Below, piece by piece: positions 54,677 through 64,000 of a DNA stretch of 64,000 bases. The DNA comes from Indolivaga macrotermitis. GTDB taxonomy: Bacteria > Bacteroidota > Bacteroidia > Bacteroidales > Dysgonomonadaceae. The stretch covers positions 186,001-250,000 of the forward strand of contig NZ_FQUC01000004.1 in assembly GCF_900128985.1 (NCBI RefSeq). Direction: 5' to 3'. Numbering within the stretch: position 1 is the stretch's first letter; the number at the start of each line of letters is the position of its first letter. The position numbers and the translations under genes are program-made. Under the pieces are notes generated by a model. That model was given only the letters and a program-made list of their open reading frames with translations, ran no database searches and was not told the DNA's origin.

Positions 54677-55099
54677 ACTTTATATTTCATTTAAGGTGCA
54701 AAATTACATAGATTAGATAGATATACAATCAGTTTAATCTTTTATTTACAGTAACCTCACTGATTGGCTTTGTAACAAATTAACCGCCGTTAACGTCTTA
54801 AGTTATAAATCATGAAGAGAAACTATATTAAATCAGTAAAGTTCAAATCTTCCTTTACCTATTTTATATGAATTACTACTAATCGTAAGTTTCGTCTCTG
54901 AAATAGGCTATTTGGTCATATTGAGAAAATTTAACTACCTTTGTTTATAAAGCAACATTAAATACAAATAGCCAATCACAATTCCAGTCTATTCTTAGGC
55001 TGGAATTGATTTTACATATAATTTGTAACATTTAAGATATAATCAGAGTCTTAGTACAAATACCATATCACTGAAAATAATATCTATTAATAATAAATA
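54677..55099 (+). promoter_or_regulatory. 423-base intergenic region with promoter and leader hairpin
   Basis: No gene is supported. TTTG (54911-54914) and TACCTTTG (54936-54943) form a promoter with a 21-base spacer. In the resulting leader of about 150 nt the arms AATTCCAGTCTA (54980-54991) and TAGGCTGGAATT (54996-55007) form a 12-pair hairpin with one G-U and a 4-nt loop, followed by GATTTTAC. It may be an attenuator-like element before the outer-membrane gene at 55100. Confidence 0.5.
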
Positions 55100-57403
55100 A
55101 TGAAAAAGTTTCTTTTCCTCCTGATTGTATTACTTTATACTATTACAAGTTATGCAATTGACATTAAAGGGCGAATTATTGATTTCGATACCCGCAATCC
55201 AATTGAGTTCGCATCAATAGCCCTGCTTAAGAATGATTCTACTTTTGTTAGCGGTTCGCAATCGGGCGAAAACGGATCTTTCCTTATTGCGGGAAATTAC
55301 CCCCAAGCAGATTATTTGTTGAAAATCACATATCTGGGTTATAATACCAGCATTGTCCGTATCGGTAACTTGAAAGACAATATCCAGTTAGGAGATATGG
55401 ACTTGACAAATGCATCTCACTCCATTAAGGAGGTGACAGTAACTGCTAACAGGATTATAAACAAAGTAGACCGACAAATAATACTACCCAGTGAGATGGA
55501 AGTAAAAAGCTCGGTCAACGGTTTCGATTTACTAAACAGAATCTCTTTGCCCGGGCTATCGATCGACCCGGTAAACAGAACAATCTCAGCATTAGGCGAA
55601 GATGTACAACTCAGGATTAACGGAATAAAAGTCACCCTTCAGGAGGTTCTGGCTTTAAGAGCCGAAGACATAAGCCGTGTAGAGTATTTTGACGAACCGG
55701 GTGTGCGTTTTGGCAACGAAAATGTAGGTGCCATACTTAACCTGATTGTATTACGAAAAAGAAACTCAGGAGGATATATATCTTTGGACGGACGAAATGC
55801 TCCTTTTATTGAATTTGGGGATGACCAGATCTCGATGAAAGCAAATTATAAGGCTTCCGAGTTCGCTTTAAACTATTCAATCAGTTACAGAGGATATGAT
55901 AAACGATGGACAGATATGACCGAAAGTTATAATTTCCCTGAAAACCAAATTAACCGTATCCGGAAAGGGGAAGAGCAACCGATGCATTATCAGGAGCATT
56001 ACTTCAATCTGACTTATAATCTAACCCAACCTGATAAATATGTATTCAATATAGCTTTAAAAGACGAAATACTAAATAGAAACTATGCCAACGCCAGCAA
56101 TAGCTACTATACCAATAGCCAAGATGAAACATATATTTACTCTAAAGGCAGTCCTTATAGTAATAGTCCGGTTCTGGATATCTATTACCGGCAGGAACTA
56201 AAAAACAAGCAGTCACTCACATTTAATGCTGTAGGTACATACATCAATTCTGATAGCGAAAGCTGGTATGATGAAACCGAAAACAGCGAGATACTCTCGT
56301 CTATCTATAACAGAGTCAAAGGAAAGAAACACTCTATTATCGGTGAAATCCTGTATAATAAAGAGTTCGATAAAATGACATTTACTGCGGGAGGAAAGCA
56401 TACGCAGGGATACACAGACAATAAATACACCGGAACAAATAATTCCACTACCAGTATGCAAAACGCAGACTCGTATATTTATGCCCAGATACAAGGTAAG
56501 ATCAAAGATAAGCTAGGCTATACCTTAGGTTTGGGAGGCTCCCGTGTGTGGTTTAAAGAAGACGGCGAAGATATGACATACTACCTTCTTCGTCCGTCGT
56601 TACAATTGTCCTATCCTGTTAACAATAACCTGAATATAAAATACACATTCAATGTAAGTACATCAACACCCTCTTTAGGTCAATTAAGTAATGTGGAACA
56701 GCAAACCGACAGATTCGTCACTTCGCGCGGAAATCCCAATCTAAAGCCATATAATACCTACAGAAACAGGTTTACTTTTTCATACAATAAGGGGATAGTG
56801 AATACTGAGCTTACATTGACTCATGCTTATATGCACAAGCCTTTTATGAGTATATTTGAGTTGGAGAATGACAAGGTTATTTCTTATACAGATAATTATA
56901 AATCATTTCAACAATTGGGAGGCTACCTGGATACCTACGTAAAAATCATTAAGGATATATGGACAATAAATGGCTGGATTGGTTCTTATCGTTTTGAATC
57001 AAAAAGTAATTCGGACTCATATGGTTACTCTAATTTATACGGAGGCTTGCAGTCTAACCTTATATACAAGAATTATACGTTGGTTTGCGGCTTCAACTCA
57101 CGTTACAACAACTTATGGGGGCAAAGAATCAATTACGGAGAGAAATGGAGTTACGTAGAAGCCGGATATAAATACAACGATGCTAAAATAGCCATAGGCA
57201 TGTCTTTACCTTTTGATGAATACTGGAGTGCCGGAAGTAAAAATTTATCAGACATAGCACCTTCCAAATCATGGAGCTATATAAAGGAAAACGGACAAAT
57301 GCTATACTTACGCTTTTCTTGGAATATTTCATTCGGACGGAAGCACGATGCCGGACAGAAGAAACTGAATAACTCAGATTCCGATAGCGGAATCTTACGA
57401 TAA
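55100..57403 (+). CDS. TonB-dependent-receptor-like outer-membrane beta-barrel
   Basis: 767 residues. Signal peptide MKKFLFLLIVLLYTITSYA; a carboxypeptidase-regulatory-like domain (about 20-108, DIKGRIIDFDTRNPIEFASIALLKND); a short plug-like part (IKEVTVTANRIINKVDRQIILPS, VQLRINGIKVTLQEVLALRAEDISRVEYFDEPGVRFG) and a long barrel (OMP_b-brl_3 type). No SusD neighbour, so not a polysaccharide-utilisation pair. The transported or bound substrate is unknown. Own promoter and leader hairpin; strong terminator after it. Confidence 0.82.
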   Translation: MKKFLFLLIVLLYTITSYAIDIKGRIIDFDTRNPIEFASIALLKNDSTFVSGSQSGENGSFLIAGNYPQADYLLKITYLGYNTSIVRIGNLKDNIQLGDMDLTNASHSIKEVTVTANRIINKVDRQIILPSEMEVKSSVNGFDLLNRISLPGLSIDPVNRTISALGEDVQLRINGIKVTLQEVLALRAEDISRVEYFDEPGVRFGNENVGAILNLIVLRKRNSGGYISLDGRNAPFIEFGDDQISMKANYKASEFALNYSISYRGYDKRWTDMTESYNFPENQINRIRKGEEQPMHYQEHYFNLTYNLTQPDKYVFNIALKDEILNRNYANASNSYYTNSQDETYIYSKGSPYSNSPVLDIYYRQELKNKQSLTFNAVGTYINSDSESWYDETENSEILSSIYNRVKGKKHSIIGEILYNKEFDKMTFTAGGKHTQGYTDNKYTGTNNSTTSMQNADSYIYAQIQGKIKDKLGYTLGLGGSRVWFKEDGEDMTYYLLRPSLQLSYPVNNNLNIKYTFNVSTSTPSLGQLSNVEQQTDRFVTSRGNPNLKPYNTYRNRFTFSYNKGIVNTELTLTHAYMHKPFMSIFELENDKVISYTDNYKSFQQLGGYLDTYVKIIKDIWTINGWIGSYRFESKSNSDSYGYSNLYGGLQSNLIYKNYTLVCGFNSRYNNLWGQRINYGEKWSYVEAGYKYNDAKIAIGMSLPFDEYWSAGSKNLSDIAPSKSWSYIKENGQMLYLRFSWNISFGRKHDAGQKKLNNSDSDSGILR

Positions 57404-57412
57404 CTAAGAAAC

Positions 57413-57450
57413 AAAACGATCCCTTTCTGCTTAAAAGGGATCGTTTTTAT
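57413..57450. terminator. Bidirectional terminator
   Basis: The arms AAAACGATCCCTTT (57413-57426) and AAAGGGATCGTTTT (57434-57447) are a perfect 14-bp stem. A T run follows on the plus strand. It lies between convergent genes at 55100 and 57471. Confidence 0.85.
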
Positions 57451-57470
57451 TTTATAAGAGTATTACTCAA

Positions 57471-58784
57471 TTATCCGAAGATATGGATCGAATCCAGAAC
57501 CAGTTTTAGAAGGAACAGTACAGTCATTACATAAACCGTTGCTGTAATATCCTTGAACTTTCCGGTAAATAACTTCAATAAACAATAACTGATAATACCA
57601 AACACAATACCTTGTGCTATACTATACGTAAACGGCATAAAGATCAGTGTTATGAATGCCGGAATAGCTTCGGTCATATCATTGAAGTTTATCTTAGCAA
57701 CCGCCGTAAACATAAACAACCCTACAATGATCAGAGCAGGAGCGGTAGCTGAAGCAGGGACTATCGAGAAGATAGGTGCAAGAAACAATGCAAGAACAAA
57801 CATTAAAGCAGTACTCACGGCCGTCAATCCCGTACGTCCTCCGGCAGCAACTCCCGAAGCACTTTCGACATACGAAGTAATTGTACTTGTACCTAATACA
57901 GCTCCAAATGTTGTACCTAATGCGTCGGCAAACAAAGCTCTCTTTATTTGAGGGAAATTGCCGTCCTCGTCGGTAAATCCGGCCTTCGATACCACACCAA
58001 TTAAAGTACCTACTGTATCGAAAAGATTTACGAATAAGAAAGTAAATACAACAATAACCATATCGAAGGAAAGAACATCGTTCCAGTCAAATTTAAAGAA
58101 TACGGGCATAATAGATGGAGGTAAGCTTATCCAACTGCCATCGGGTAAATGAACATCTCCTAATACGACTCCAAATCCGGCAGCAACAAGTATACCGATA
58201 AGAATTGCCCCATTTACATTTAAAGCAAGAAGTACGCCTGTAACAAGAAGTCCCAGCATAGCAATCCAGACATGATGAGTAGAGAAGTCGCCGATTGACA
58301 GCAAAGTAGCCTCATTTCCGACTACTATACCTGCACTTTTCAAACCTATCAGGGTAATAAAAAGACCAATACCGACCGGAATAGCCTCTTTCAGTACTCT
58401 CGGCAGGCTTTTTACTATCAATTCCCTGACATTGAAGAACGTCAGTCCGATAAATATAATCCCTTCTATAAATACTGCTGTAAGTGCAAACTCCCATGAG
58501 TATCCCATGGTAAGTACAACGGTAAAAGCAAAAAAGTTATTCAATCCCATACCCGGAGCCTGAGCTATAGGCAGATTGGTAAAGAATGCCATAAACAATG
58601 TAGCCAACACAGTGGCCAAAGCCGTAGCTGTAAATAGAGCTCCTTTGTCCATACCTGTTGTAGCCAATATATTCGGATTGACTATAAGTATATATGACAT
58701 GGTAAGGAAGGTAATAATACCGGCCACGATTTCTTTACGGGCTGTCGTATTATTTTCTTTCAGTTTAAAGATCTTTTCTAACAT
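57471..58784 (-). CDS. NCS2-family purine permease (AzgA-like)
   Basis: 437 residues with about 12 membrane segments, inner membrane. The AzgA-type start is clear (KLKENNTTARKEIVAGIITFLTMSYILIVNPNILATTGMDKGALFTATALA). Other blocks: LPIAQAPGMGLNNFFAFTVVL, FVNLFDTVGTLIGV, FGAVLGTSTITSYVESASGVAAGGRTGLTAV. Transports hypoxanthine, guanine or adenine by proton symport; the exact base is not determined. 33 bases downstream of the DUF5020 gene, likely cotranscribed. Confidence 0.9.
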   Translation of the reverse strand: MLEKIFKLKENNTTARKEIVAGIITFLTMSYILIVNPNILATTGMDKGALFTATALATVLATLFMAFFTNLPIAQAPGMGLNNFFAFTVVLTMGYSWEFALTAVFIEGIIFIGLTFFNVRELIVKSLPRVLKEAIPVGIGLFITLIGLKSAGIVVGNEATLLSIGDFSTHHVWIAMLGLLVTGVLLALNVNGAILIGILVAAGFGVVLGDVHLPDGSWISLPPSIMPVFFKFDWNDVLSFDMVIVVFTFLFVNLFDTVGTLIGVVSKAGFTDEDGNFPQIKRALFADALGTTFGAVLGTSTITSYVESASGVAAGGRTGLTAVSTALMFVLALFLAPIFSIVPASATAPALIIVGLFMFTAVAKINFNDMTEAIPAFITLIFMPFTYSIAQGIVFGIISYCLLKLFTGKFKDITATVYVMTVLFLLKLVLDSIHIFG

Positions 58785-58817
58785 AGAAATAGTATAATAA
58801 AAATGTAAGGGTCTGCT

Positions 58818-59525
58818 TTAGAAAGTCCATTTACCGGCTATGGTAGGACAGATATATAATTTATTCTCATATCCGGTATAGAAATTATTTGAGATTTCTA
58901 TTTCGGTACCGAAGGACAGATGTTTGTCTACATTATACCAGAACTGAGGTTCGGTCAATAAGATCACTTTCTTATCTCCTCCGCTTTTAGTACGGTCTTT
59001 ATTTTCTGTCCAGATATCGATAAACCCGGTTGCGGTTAATTTATCATTGCACAGGTTGACATTCCAGATACCTGTCCATTGTATATCGTTACTTACTTTA
59101 TCGAAAGCATTGTATTTATATGCCAGATAAGTTTCGATATTTACTTTACCGAAGGAACGGGCAAACGAAGCCCCCGCCATATAGGCATTCGGGATAGAGA
59201 ATCCGGAATAATTATCGCCTCTGACAATACCTCCGTTATATTCGATATGAGGCATCAGCGGAAAGTCTCCGATCTTTATATTACGGTAAATTTCCATATA
59301 AGCCAATCCGATATTTCCTTTGCTTTGATTAAAGTCCAAATCAACGAAAGCAAATGTAGACCCCCATTTGTCGGGTTTGAACATCTGAAAGGTCGCTGTA
59401 AAATAATTACGGGGGGCAACATCGCTATGCAAAGCGTGCCGGGGGTCGAAGTGCAATTGAATTTCCTGAGAATACATTCCTACGGCTGATAGCAGGAAGA
59501 AGAAAGAGATAAAGATTTTTTTCAC
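58818..59525 (-). CDS. DUF5020 outer-membrane protein (Tsx-like channel)
   Basis: Starts with GTG 59525, giving a signal peptide (KKIFISFFFLLSAVGMYSQ). The 235 residues are beta strands of a small barrel (FDPRHALHSDVAPRNYFTATFQMFKPDKWGSTFAFVDLDFNQSKGNIGLAYMEIYRNI, ending in CPTIAGKWTF), the DUF5020 pattern, related in look to nucleoside channel Tsx. Directly upstream of the NCS2 purine permease, so probably the outer-membrane pore of the same uptake route (inference). Confidence 0.85.
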   Translation of the reverse strand: MKKIFISFFFLLSAVGMYSQEIQLHFDPRHALHSDVAPRNYFTATFQMFKPDKWGSTFAFVDLDFNQSKGNIGLAYMEIYRNIKIGDFPLMPHIEYNGGIVRGDNYSGFSIPNAYMAGASFARSFGKVNIETYLAYKYNAFDKVSNDIQWTGIWNVNLCNDKLTATGFIDIWTENKDRTKSGGDKKVILLTEPQFWYNVDKHLSFGTEIEISNNFYTGYENKLYICPTIAGKWTF

Positions 59526-59609
59526 GGTTATAATATATTAAATAATGCAAGTATTTTGAATGATATATCTTCGAACTATAACAGGTTATTGATTTTAAAC
59601 TGATGCATC

Positions 59610-60407
59610 TTACTTATATTTTTCATTGGCTTCGCGAATAGATGCGCTATAGTGTTTTTGCAAATAATCAAATGCACCCTGTACTTCAACAGGTATATCG
59701 ACATGTGCTATGTAGTTTTTTCCGTTAGGTCCATACCCTTCTCCGGTATCAGCTAACCGGGGAATCTCACCCATCTGAAGATTTATAAACCGTTCTACAT
59801 CCCAAAGCCCTTCGATATTATTATCTTCGAAACACAACTCATCCTGTTTCACTACAAGTTTAACTCTGTACGATGCAAAATTGATAAGCTCTATATTTTT
59901 ATGATCCCATATTTTACGGAATCCGGCATCCATCCGAAGTTGCATCGACGAATCTTGCATGATAATAACAGATTGTAGTTTTAGTCCGCTTTCTTCAACT
60001 ACTTTCAGGGCATTGCTAACATTATTACCACAATTTGTCGATTCCCGCTCTATCAAGCATCCTTTTATACCATACTTCTTTCCGATATAGTAGGCTATTA
60101 TATCAGATTCGGCTTTTCCTTTAGTTTCGAATTCAGGGCATCTTTTGTGGATTATATATCTCAATGTATCGGTTGTATGCCCTTCACCTCCAACGATCAT
60201 CATTTTACTCGCAATACCTTCCGAAAAAGCTTGTGCCGCTAGTTCGCAACCGTATATAATGCTCGCTCCGAATAAGATCAGCAGATCGGCCTGATCTATT
60301 CCGTATTTTTTTTGCAGCTCGCCTTTATTCAGTGCCGGGATATCACGCTTTGCCAGAAACTCGCTGATAATTTTTATTTTACAGGCTATTGCTTCTAAAT
60401 GATTCAT
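59610..60407 (-). CDS. YdcF-like (DUF218/ElyC-SanA-YdcF) protein
   Basis: 265 residues, no signal peptide or membrane segment, which fits cytoplasmic E. coli YdcF. Blocks: DLLILFGASIIYGCELAAQAFSEGIASKMMIVGGEGHTTDTLRY, ESTNCGNNVSNALKVVEESGL, VIIMQDSSMQLRMDAGF. YdcF binds S-adenosylmethionine and its role is not settled. It sits between DUF5020 and tldD on the same strand, with 84- and 38-base gaps. Confidence 0.82.
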   Translation of the reverse strand: MNHLEAIACKIKIISEFLAKRDIPALNKGELQKKYGIDQADLLILFGASIIYGCELAAQAFSEGIASKMMIVGGEGHTTDTLRYIIHKRCPEFETKGKAESDIIAYYIGKKYGIKGCLIERESTNCGNNVSNALKVVEESGLKLQSVIIMQDSSMQLRMDAGFRKIWDHKNIELINFASYRVKLVVKQDELCFEDNNIEGLWDVERFINLQMGEIPRLADTGEGYGPNGKNYIAHVDIPVEVQGAFDYLQKHYSASIREANEKYK

Positions 60408-60445
60408 TGTTTATTTTATCCTTGGTGTTTTCCGGTCTATATAAA

Positions 60446-61882
60446 TTATTCGCCTCCGACTGTCAGTTTGCTTACCAAAACCGATGGCAACCCCTGCCCT
60501 ACCGGTACGCTTTGTCCATCTTTACCACATGTCCAGGCGCTTTCATCTACGCGGAGATTATTTCCGACCATGGTAATATCAGCTAAAGCCTTCGGCCCGT
60601 TTCCTATAATATTGATATCCTTAATCGGTTGTGTCAGTTTTCCATTTTCTATCAGATAACCGGTTTTTACGAAAAAAGTAAAGTCCCCGGCTCCGATCTG
60701 AACTTGTCCGTTGCTGAAATTATCTACATACACACCTTGTTTAACCTGAGCAATCATATCTTCTTCGCGCGACGTGCCCGACTCCATATAAGTAACCCTC
60801 ATACGGGGCATAGGCGCATATCTGAAAGATTGCCGGCGTCCGTTTCCGGTCGGATTCAGTCCGTAATATTTAGCACTGATACGATCATGAAGATAACTTT
60901 CGAGCACACCGTTACGTACGATATATGTCTTTTGACTCTCCACACCTTCATCGTCAAAGTTTATTGCACCCCGTGCATATTCGATTGTACCATCGTCAAC
61001 GACATTTATATCGGTGTTACAAATTTTCTTTCCCAGCAGGTCTGAAAAAATAGATACGTTTTTCCGGTTAAAGTCCGCTTCAAAAGCATGTCCTATAGCT
61101 TCGTGTAACAATATGCCCGAACTACCGGCACCCATCACAACAGGCATTTCACCACCCTTAGGTTTTATTGCCTTAAACATCAACGAGGTTTGCTCTACAG
61201 CCTCCCGAGCCAGAGTTTCGATCAGATCATCATTCAGAAACTCAAATCCTTTTCGATAAGCTCTGGACGAATATCCGTTTTCGATCTTCCCATTATCTTC
61301 CATCGTACAACTGCCATACATTATGGCCATGGGTCTGTAATCCCATGTAAGAACACCCTCGGAGTTGAAGAACAGAATATAGGAGGTAGAGTCCGAAAGG
61401 CTAACCGAAGCCTTCACAACCCTTGTATCCAATTCAAAAATGCGGGAGTTTAGTTTCTCTACAAATTCTTTTTTGCTGTTTACCGATACTTCTTCCCATG
61501 ATTTTTGTATCTTGTAGTAATTTTTAAAATTGGTGCTTTCTATTTTTAAAGAATTATCATGGTGAGACATCTTTGCGATGCCCGCTGCTGTTCTTGCCGC
61601 ACGAAGCATATCTTCCAATGTAGTATTTTCTACATATGCATATCCGGTCTGATCTCCAACGACTACCCGTACACCCACCCCGTAGTCGACATTGGATGAT
61701 GCTCTGTTAACTTCGCCATCGCGAAGTGCTATATTGTGGTTTATTGTATGTTCGAAAAATAAGTCGGCGTAGTCACCTCCTTTAGATAAGGATTCATTCA
61801 GGACTTTTTGTAGATCTTCGGTCGAAACTCGAAAATGGGCCAAAATATCGCTTATATTTGTAGCCTCGTTATAATGTATCAT
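60446..61882 (-). CDS. tldD: TldD metalloprotease subunit
   Basis: 478 residues, cytoplasmic. The metal site HEAIGH is in LLHEAIGHAFEADFNRKNVSIF (about 262-267). Other landmarks: GVGVRVVVGDQTGYAYVENTT, GTIEYARGAINFDDEGVESQKTYIVRNGVLESYLHDRISAKYYG and AGDFTFFVKTGYLIENGKLTQPIKDINIIGNGP. Active subunit of TldD/PmbA, which trims unfolded peptides and matures some modified peptides. Its partner at 53351 is separated by four unrelated genes. Confidence 0.93.
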   Translation of the reverse strand: MIHYNEATNISDILAHFRVSTEDLQKVLNESLSKGGDYADLFFEHTINHNIALRDGEVNRASSNVDYGVGVRVVVGDQTGYAYVENTTLEDMLRAARTAAGIAKMSHHDNSLKIESTNFKNYYKIQKSWEEVSVNSKKEFVEKLNSRIFELDTRVVKASVSLSDSTSYILFFNSEGVLTWDYRPMAIMYGSCTMEDNGKIENGYSSRAYRKGFEFLNDDLIETLAREAVEQTSLMFKAIKPKGGEMPVVMGAGSSGILLHEAIGHAFEADFNRKNVSIFSDLLGKKICNTDINVVDDGTIEYARGAINFDDEGVESQKTYIVRNGVLESYLHDRISAKYYGLNPTGNGRRQSFRYAPMPRMRVTYMESGTSREEDMIAQVKQGVYVDNFSNGQVQIGAGDFTFFVKTGYLIENGKLTQPIKDINIIGNGPKALADITMVGNNLRVDESAWTCGKDGQSVPVGQGLPSVLVSKLTVGGE

Positions 61883-62032
61883 GCATTAATAATTTCAATG
61901 TGTAAATTTAATGCATTTTCTCGTATCTTAAAGTTTCTTTACAGAAGAAATTAGCATAGGATTTCACCTAATTGATCTATTATTGTGATAAAATCGATAT
62001 TGAGCAAACAATTGTCTCTAATTTGAGTTATT

Positions 62033-62040
62033 TAATTTTG
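62033..62040 (+). promoter_or_regulatory. Possible -7 box before the sensor gene
   Basis: TAATTTTG fits TAnnTTTG, with ATTG about 18 bases upstream (62011-62014). It would place the transcript start only about 10 bases before the ATG, giving a very short leader, so the call is weak. Confidence 0.3.
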
Positions 62041-62057
62041 TATTCAAATCATCTCAT

Positions 62058-64000
62058 ATGAAGTTCTCATATATAAAGGTTATCTGTACACTGCTTATAC
62101 TAAACGTCTGCTGGATTGATCTGCATGCCAGCAATCCCAACATTATCAACTTCAACCGTTCCGATTATAGCGCCGGAAATAAGAACTGGTCTATCTCGGA
62201 AGATGATAAAGGGATCATTTATATAGGTAACGATCTCGGATTGCTTGAGTTCGACGGTATAGAATGGTCTTTATATAAAACATCCAGAAGCGAACTCATC
62301 AGAGCAGTGTATGCCGCTTCCAACAAACTAATCTTCACCGGAGGATACGAAGAATTCGGGGTATGGAGCCGCGATGTCAGCGGAAAACTCCAATATACCT
62401 CCTTGAGTTCATTGCTGCCCAAAGGCGCTATGCATAACGATGATATCTGGAGAATATGGGAAAAAGACAGGCTGATCTATTTCCAATCATTCAGCGGAAT
62501 ATATATCTACGATTTACAAAAAGTGCATCAGTTGCCCCAAAGTAAAATAATTTTGCTTCTGAATAAAGTTTATAATGAATTGTGGATACAGGAAATGGCA
62601 GGAAGCCTCTTCCGGGTGAACAAAGATAGTTACGAAGAAATTCCGGGAAGTGAGATATTCTCAAAGACGGAAGTAAAATCAATACTGCCAACCAAGGATA
62701 AAAAATACATCATATCGACCACTACTATGGGAATCTATATATATGATGGTAAAGAATTCCTGCCTTGGAATACTTCTGACGAACTGAAAACGAGCAATAT
62801 AAACTGTGGCATATACAGTAAATCGGGTAATTATTTCTTTGGAACAATACTCAACGGGATATATGAAATATCTCCAACGGGTAAGATCGTAAACCATTTT
62901 AATACCGAAACTTATTTAAACAACAACACAGTACTCTCATTATACGAAGATAGCGCCAATAATATCTGGGCCGGATTAGACCGGGGTGTATCGTGCATAC
63001 AATACATCAACGGAATAAGCTGCTTTACAGACCCTTCGGGAACAATCGGAGCAGTATATTCTGCCGCGTTATACAACAATAAATTATTTATAGGTACCAA
63101 TCAGGGCGTATATTATATCGATAAGCACGAACTTTCGAGCATGGATGCTATCCGTAAATTTAAATTCATACCTCAAATTGACGGACAGGTCTGGAGTCTG
63201 GCTGTTATTGGTAATAAATTATACTGCGCACATAACCAAGGTATATATACTATAGATGAGCAAATGAACATTGCTTACCCTTACCCATTGCATACAGGGG
63301 TGTTCACCATAAAGCCATCCGGAAACAATATCCTTTTAGGAACTTATACCGGCTTAAAGGTTGTAGATATAAAAACAGGTACTATCAAACAAGTAGAAAA
63401 TCTTTCGGAACCGATTGACAGAGTCGAAGACGACCATGCGGGAAACATATGGCTTCAACATATGAATAAAGGAGTCTACAGGGGGCGAGAATATAACGAC
63501 TTCTCGCGTACCACAATTCTGGAATATATAGGCACCGATACTTACGATACTATACCTTACAAGCTCAAGCTATTCAAGATAGGCGGACGCATAGCCTTTC
63601 TAGGAAAAGATAAATTTTACACATATGACGACATAAACGGGCGGATCGTACCGGAACCTACCCTCGATAAGACCTTTAACGGTATACCGAATCTAAAAAA
63701 TGTAGTAAATATATCACCTGACCAATTCTGGATTATCGGAGATAAGCTGATCTATAATGTGAAATACATTGAACAAAATTCGCGTATCACTTCGATTATC
63801 GATATAGGATACAAAAACTTTTCGATGGTCGACAATTATGAAAACATCGTATCACTGAATGACAGTATTAGTTTTATCTGTCTTGATAACGGTTTTTTGA
63901 TTTGCTCTAACTTTCTTACTCAGCAGGTGGAGGAAGTACCGGTACCTTACATCAAATCGATCAGGATATCTAAATCGGACGGTAGCTTTATACATCTGGG
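62058..64000 (+). CDS. Propeller-type ligand-binding sensor/regulator, 3'-truncated by window edge
   Basis: The reading frame opens at ATG 62058 and stays open to the last base (647 codons seen). A signal peptide or first membrane anchor (MKFSYIKVICTLLILNVCWIDLHA) precedes NFNRSDYSAGNKNWSISEDDKGIIYIGNDLGLLEFDGIEWSLY, the opening of Bacteroidetes two-propeller sensors (Reg_prop repeats such as LGTYTGLKVVDIKTG and IWLQHMNKGVY). Members continue with a Y_Y_Y domain, a membrane span, a coiled coil and a LuxR- or kinase-type output; that part lies outside the window. Probably a membrane-spanning transcription regulator responding to a periplasmic ligand (inference). Confidence 0.85.
   Translation, partial: MKFSYIKVICTLLILNVCWIDLHASNPNIINFNRSDYSAGNKNWSISEDDKGIIYIGNDLGLLEFDGIEWSLYKTSRSELIRAVYAASNKLIFTGGYEEFGVWSRDVSGKLQYTSLSSLLPKGAMHNDDIWRIWEKDRLIYFQSFSGIYIYDLQKVHQLPQSKIILLLNKVYNELWIQEMAGSLFRVNKDSYEEIPGSEIFSKTEVKSILPTKDKKYIISTTTMGIYIYDGKEFLPWNTSDELKTSNINCGIYSKSGNYFFGTILNGIYEISPTGKIVNHFNTETYLNNNTVLSLYEDSANNIWAGLDRGVSCIQYINGISCFTDPSGTIGAVYSAALYNNKLFIGTNQGVYYIDKHELSSMDAIRKFKFIPQIDGQVWSLAVIGNKLYCAHNQGIYTIDEQMNIAYPYPLHTGVFTIKPSGNNILLGTYTGLKVVDIKTGTIKQVENLSEPIDRVEDDHAGNIWLQHMNKGVYRGREYNDFSRTTILEYIGTDTYDTIPYKLKLFKIGGRIAFLGKDKFYTYDDINGRIVPEPTLDKTFNGIPNLKNVVNISPDQFWIIGDKLIYNVKYIEQNSRITSIIDIGYKNFSMVDNYENIVSLNDSISFICLDNGFLICSNFLTQQVEEVPVPYIKSIRISKSDGSFIHL

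Overview
The window looks like a chromosomal segment of a Bacteroidales bacterium, most likely Dysgonomonadaceae (Dysgonomonas-like). The base composition is AT-rich. Promoters fit the Bacteroidetes pattern (TTTG, about 19 bases, TAnnTTTG). The gene content is also typical: GldH, a CHU_C/T9SS sorting domain, serine palmitoyltransferase, a Y_Y_Y-type sensor, DUF5020, DUF6268 and a type-3 ProS. The genus call is inference. I see no rRNA, tRNA, CRISPR array, transposase or prophage module.

Left end (1-7.7 kb): an accessory array of secreted, modular surface-type proteins. Five share an N-terminal 'VGINT-TP-GI-HID' start and short GNVGLG/AKLH collar modules but carry different C-terminal domains. 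Two more ('GLLIPRMTT' type) and a large PKD-domain protein follow. Two genes of the array are preceded by near-duplicate leaders of about 450 nt. Each leader has the same promoter, an AG microsatellite of very different length (35 versus 9 nt), an identical 26-nt box and a hairpin whose two copies differ by compensatory base changes. This is the strongest candidate here for an undescribed regulatory element.

7.8-18.7 kb is housekeeping: proS, groES-groEL (an unusual palindrome upstream), a large secreted protein of unknown function, a secreted EEP-family phosphodiesterase, a DUF6268 outer-membrane protein, glmS and ilvA. 19-26 kb holds a secreted coiled-coil-like protein, a tandem pair of helical-repeat proteins, rarA, a PPOX-fold protein, a GNAT and a COG2509 flavoprotein. 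26-33 kb holds yhcH-manA, an ECF sigma mini-operon, hemH and two PepSY-like periplasmic proteins convergent with an RprXY-like two-component system. 33-41 kb is a long minus-strand run: M23 pseudoenzyme, dxr, rseP, metF, holB, ricT (PSP1, very Cys-rich N-terminus), gldH, response regulator, kinase.

41-49.5 kb: spt (sphingolipid synthesis), a T9SS type-B cargo protein, and a compact five-gene operon with RnfC and RnfD but none of the other Rnf subunits. That operon also carries an ApbE flavin transferase without a signal peptide, a single-pass protein with a K/E/P-rich tail and an isochorismatase-family hydrolase. YdhR- and YebC-family genes follow. 49.7-64 kb: a siderophore TonB receptor plus PepSY reductase-like protein; pmbA and tldD separated by an outer-membrane barrel, an NCS2 purine permease with its DUF5020 partner and a YdcF-like protein; and the 5' part of a large propeller sensor/regulator that runs off the right edge.
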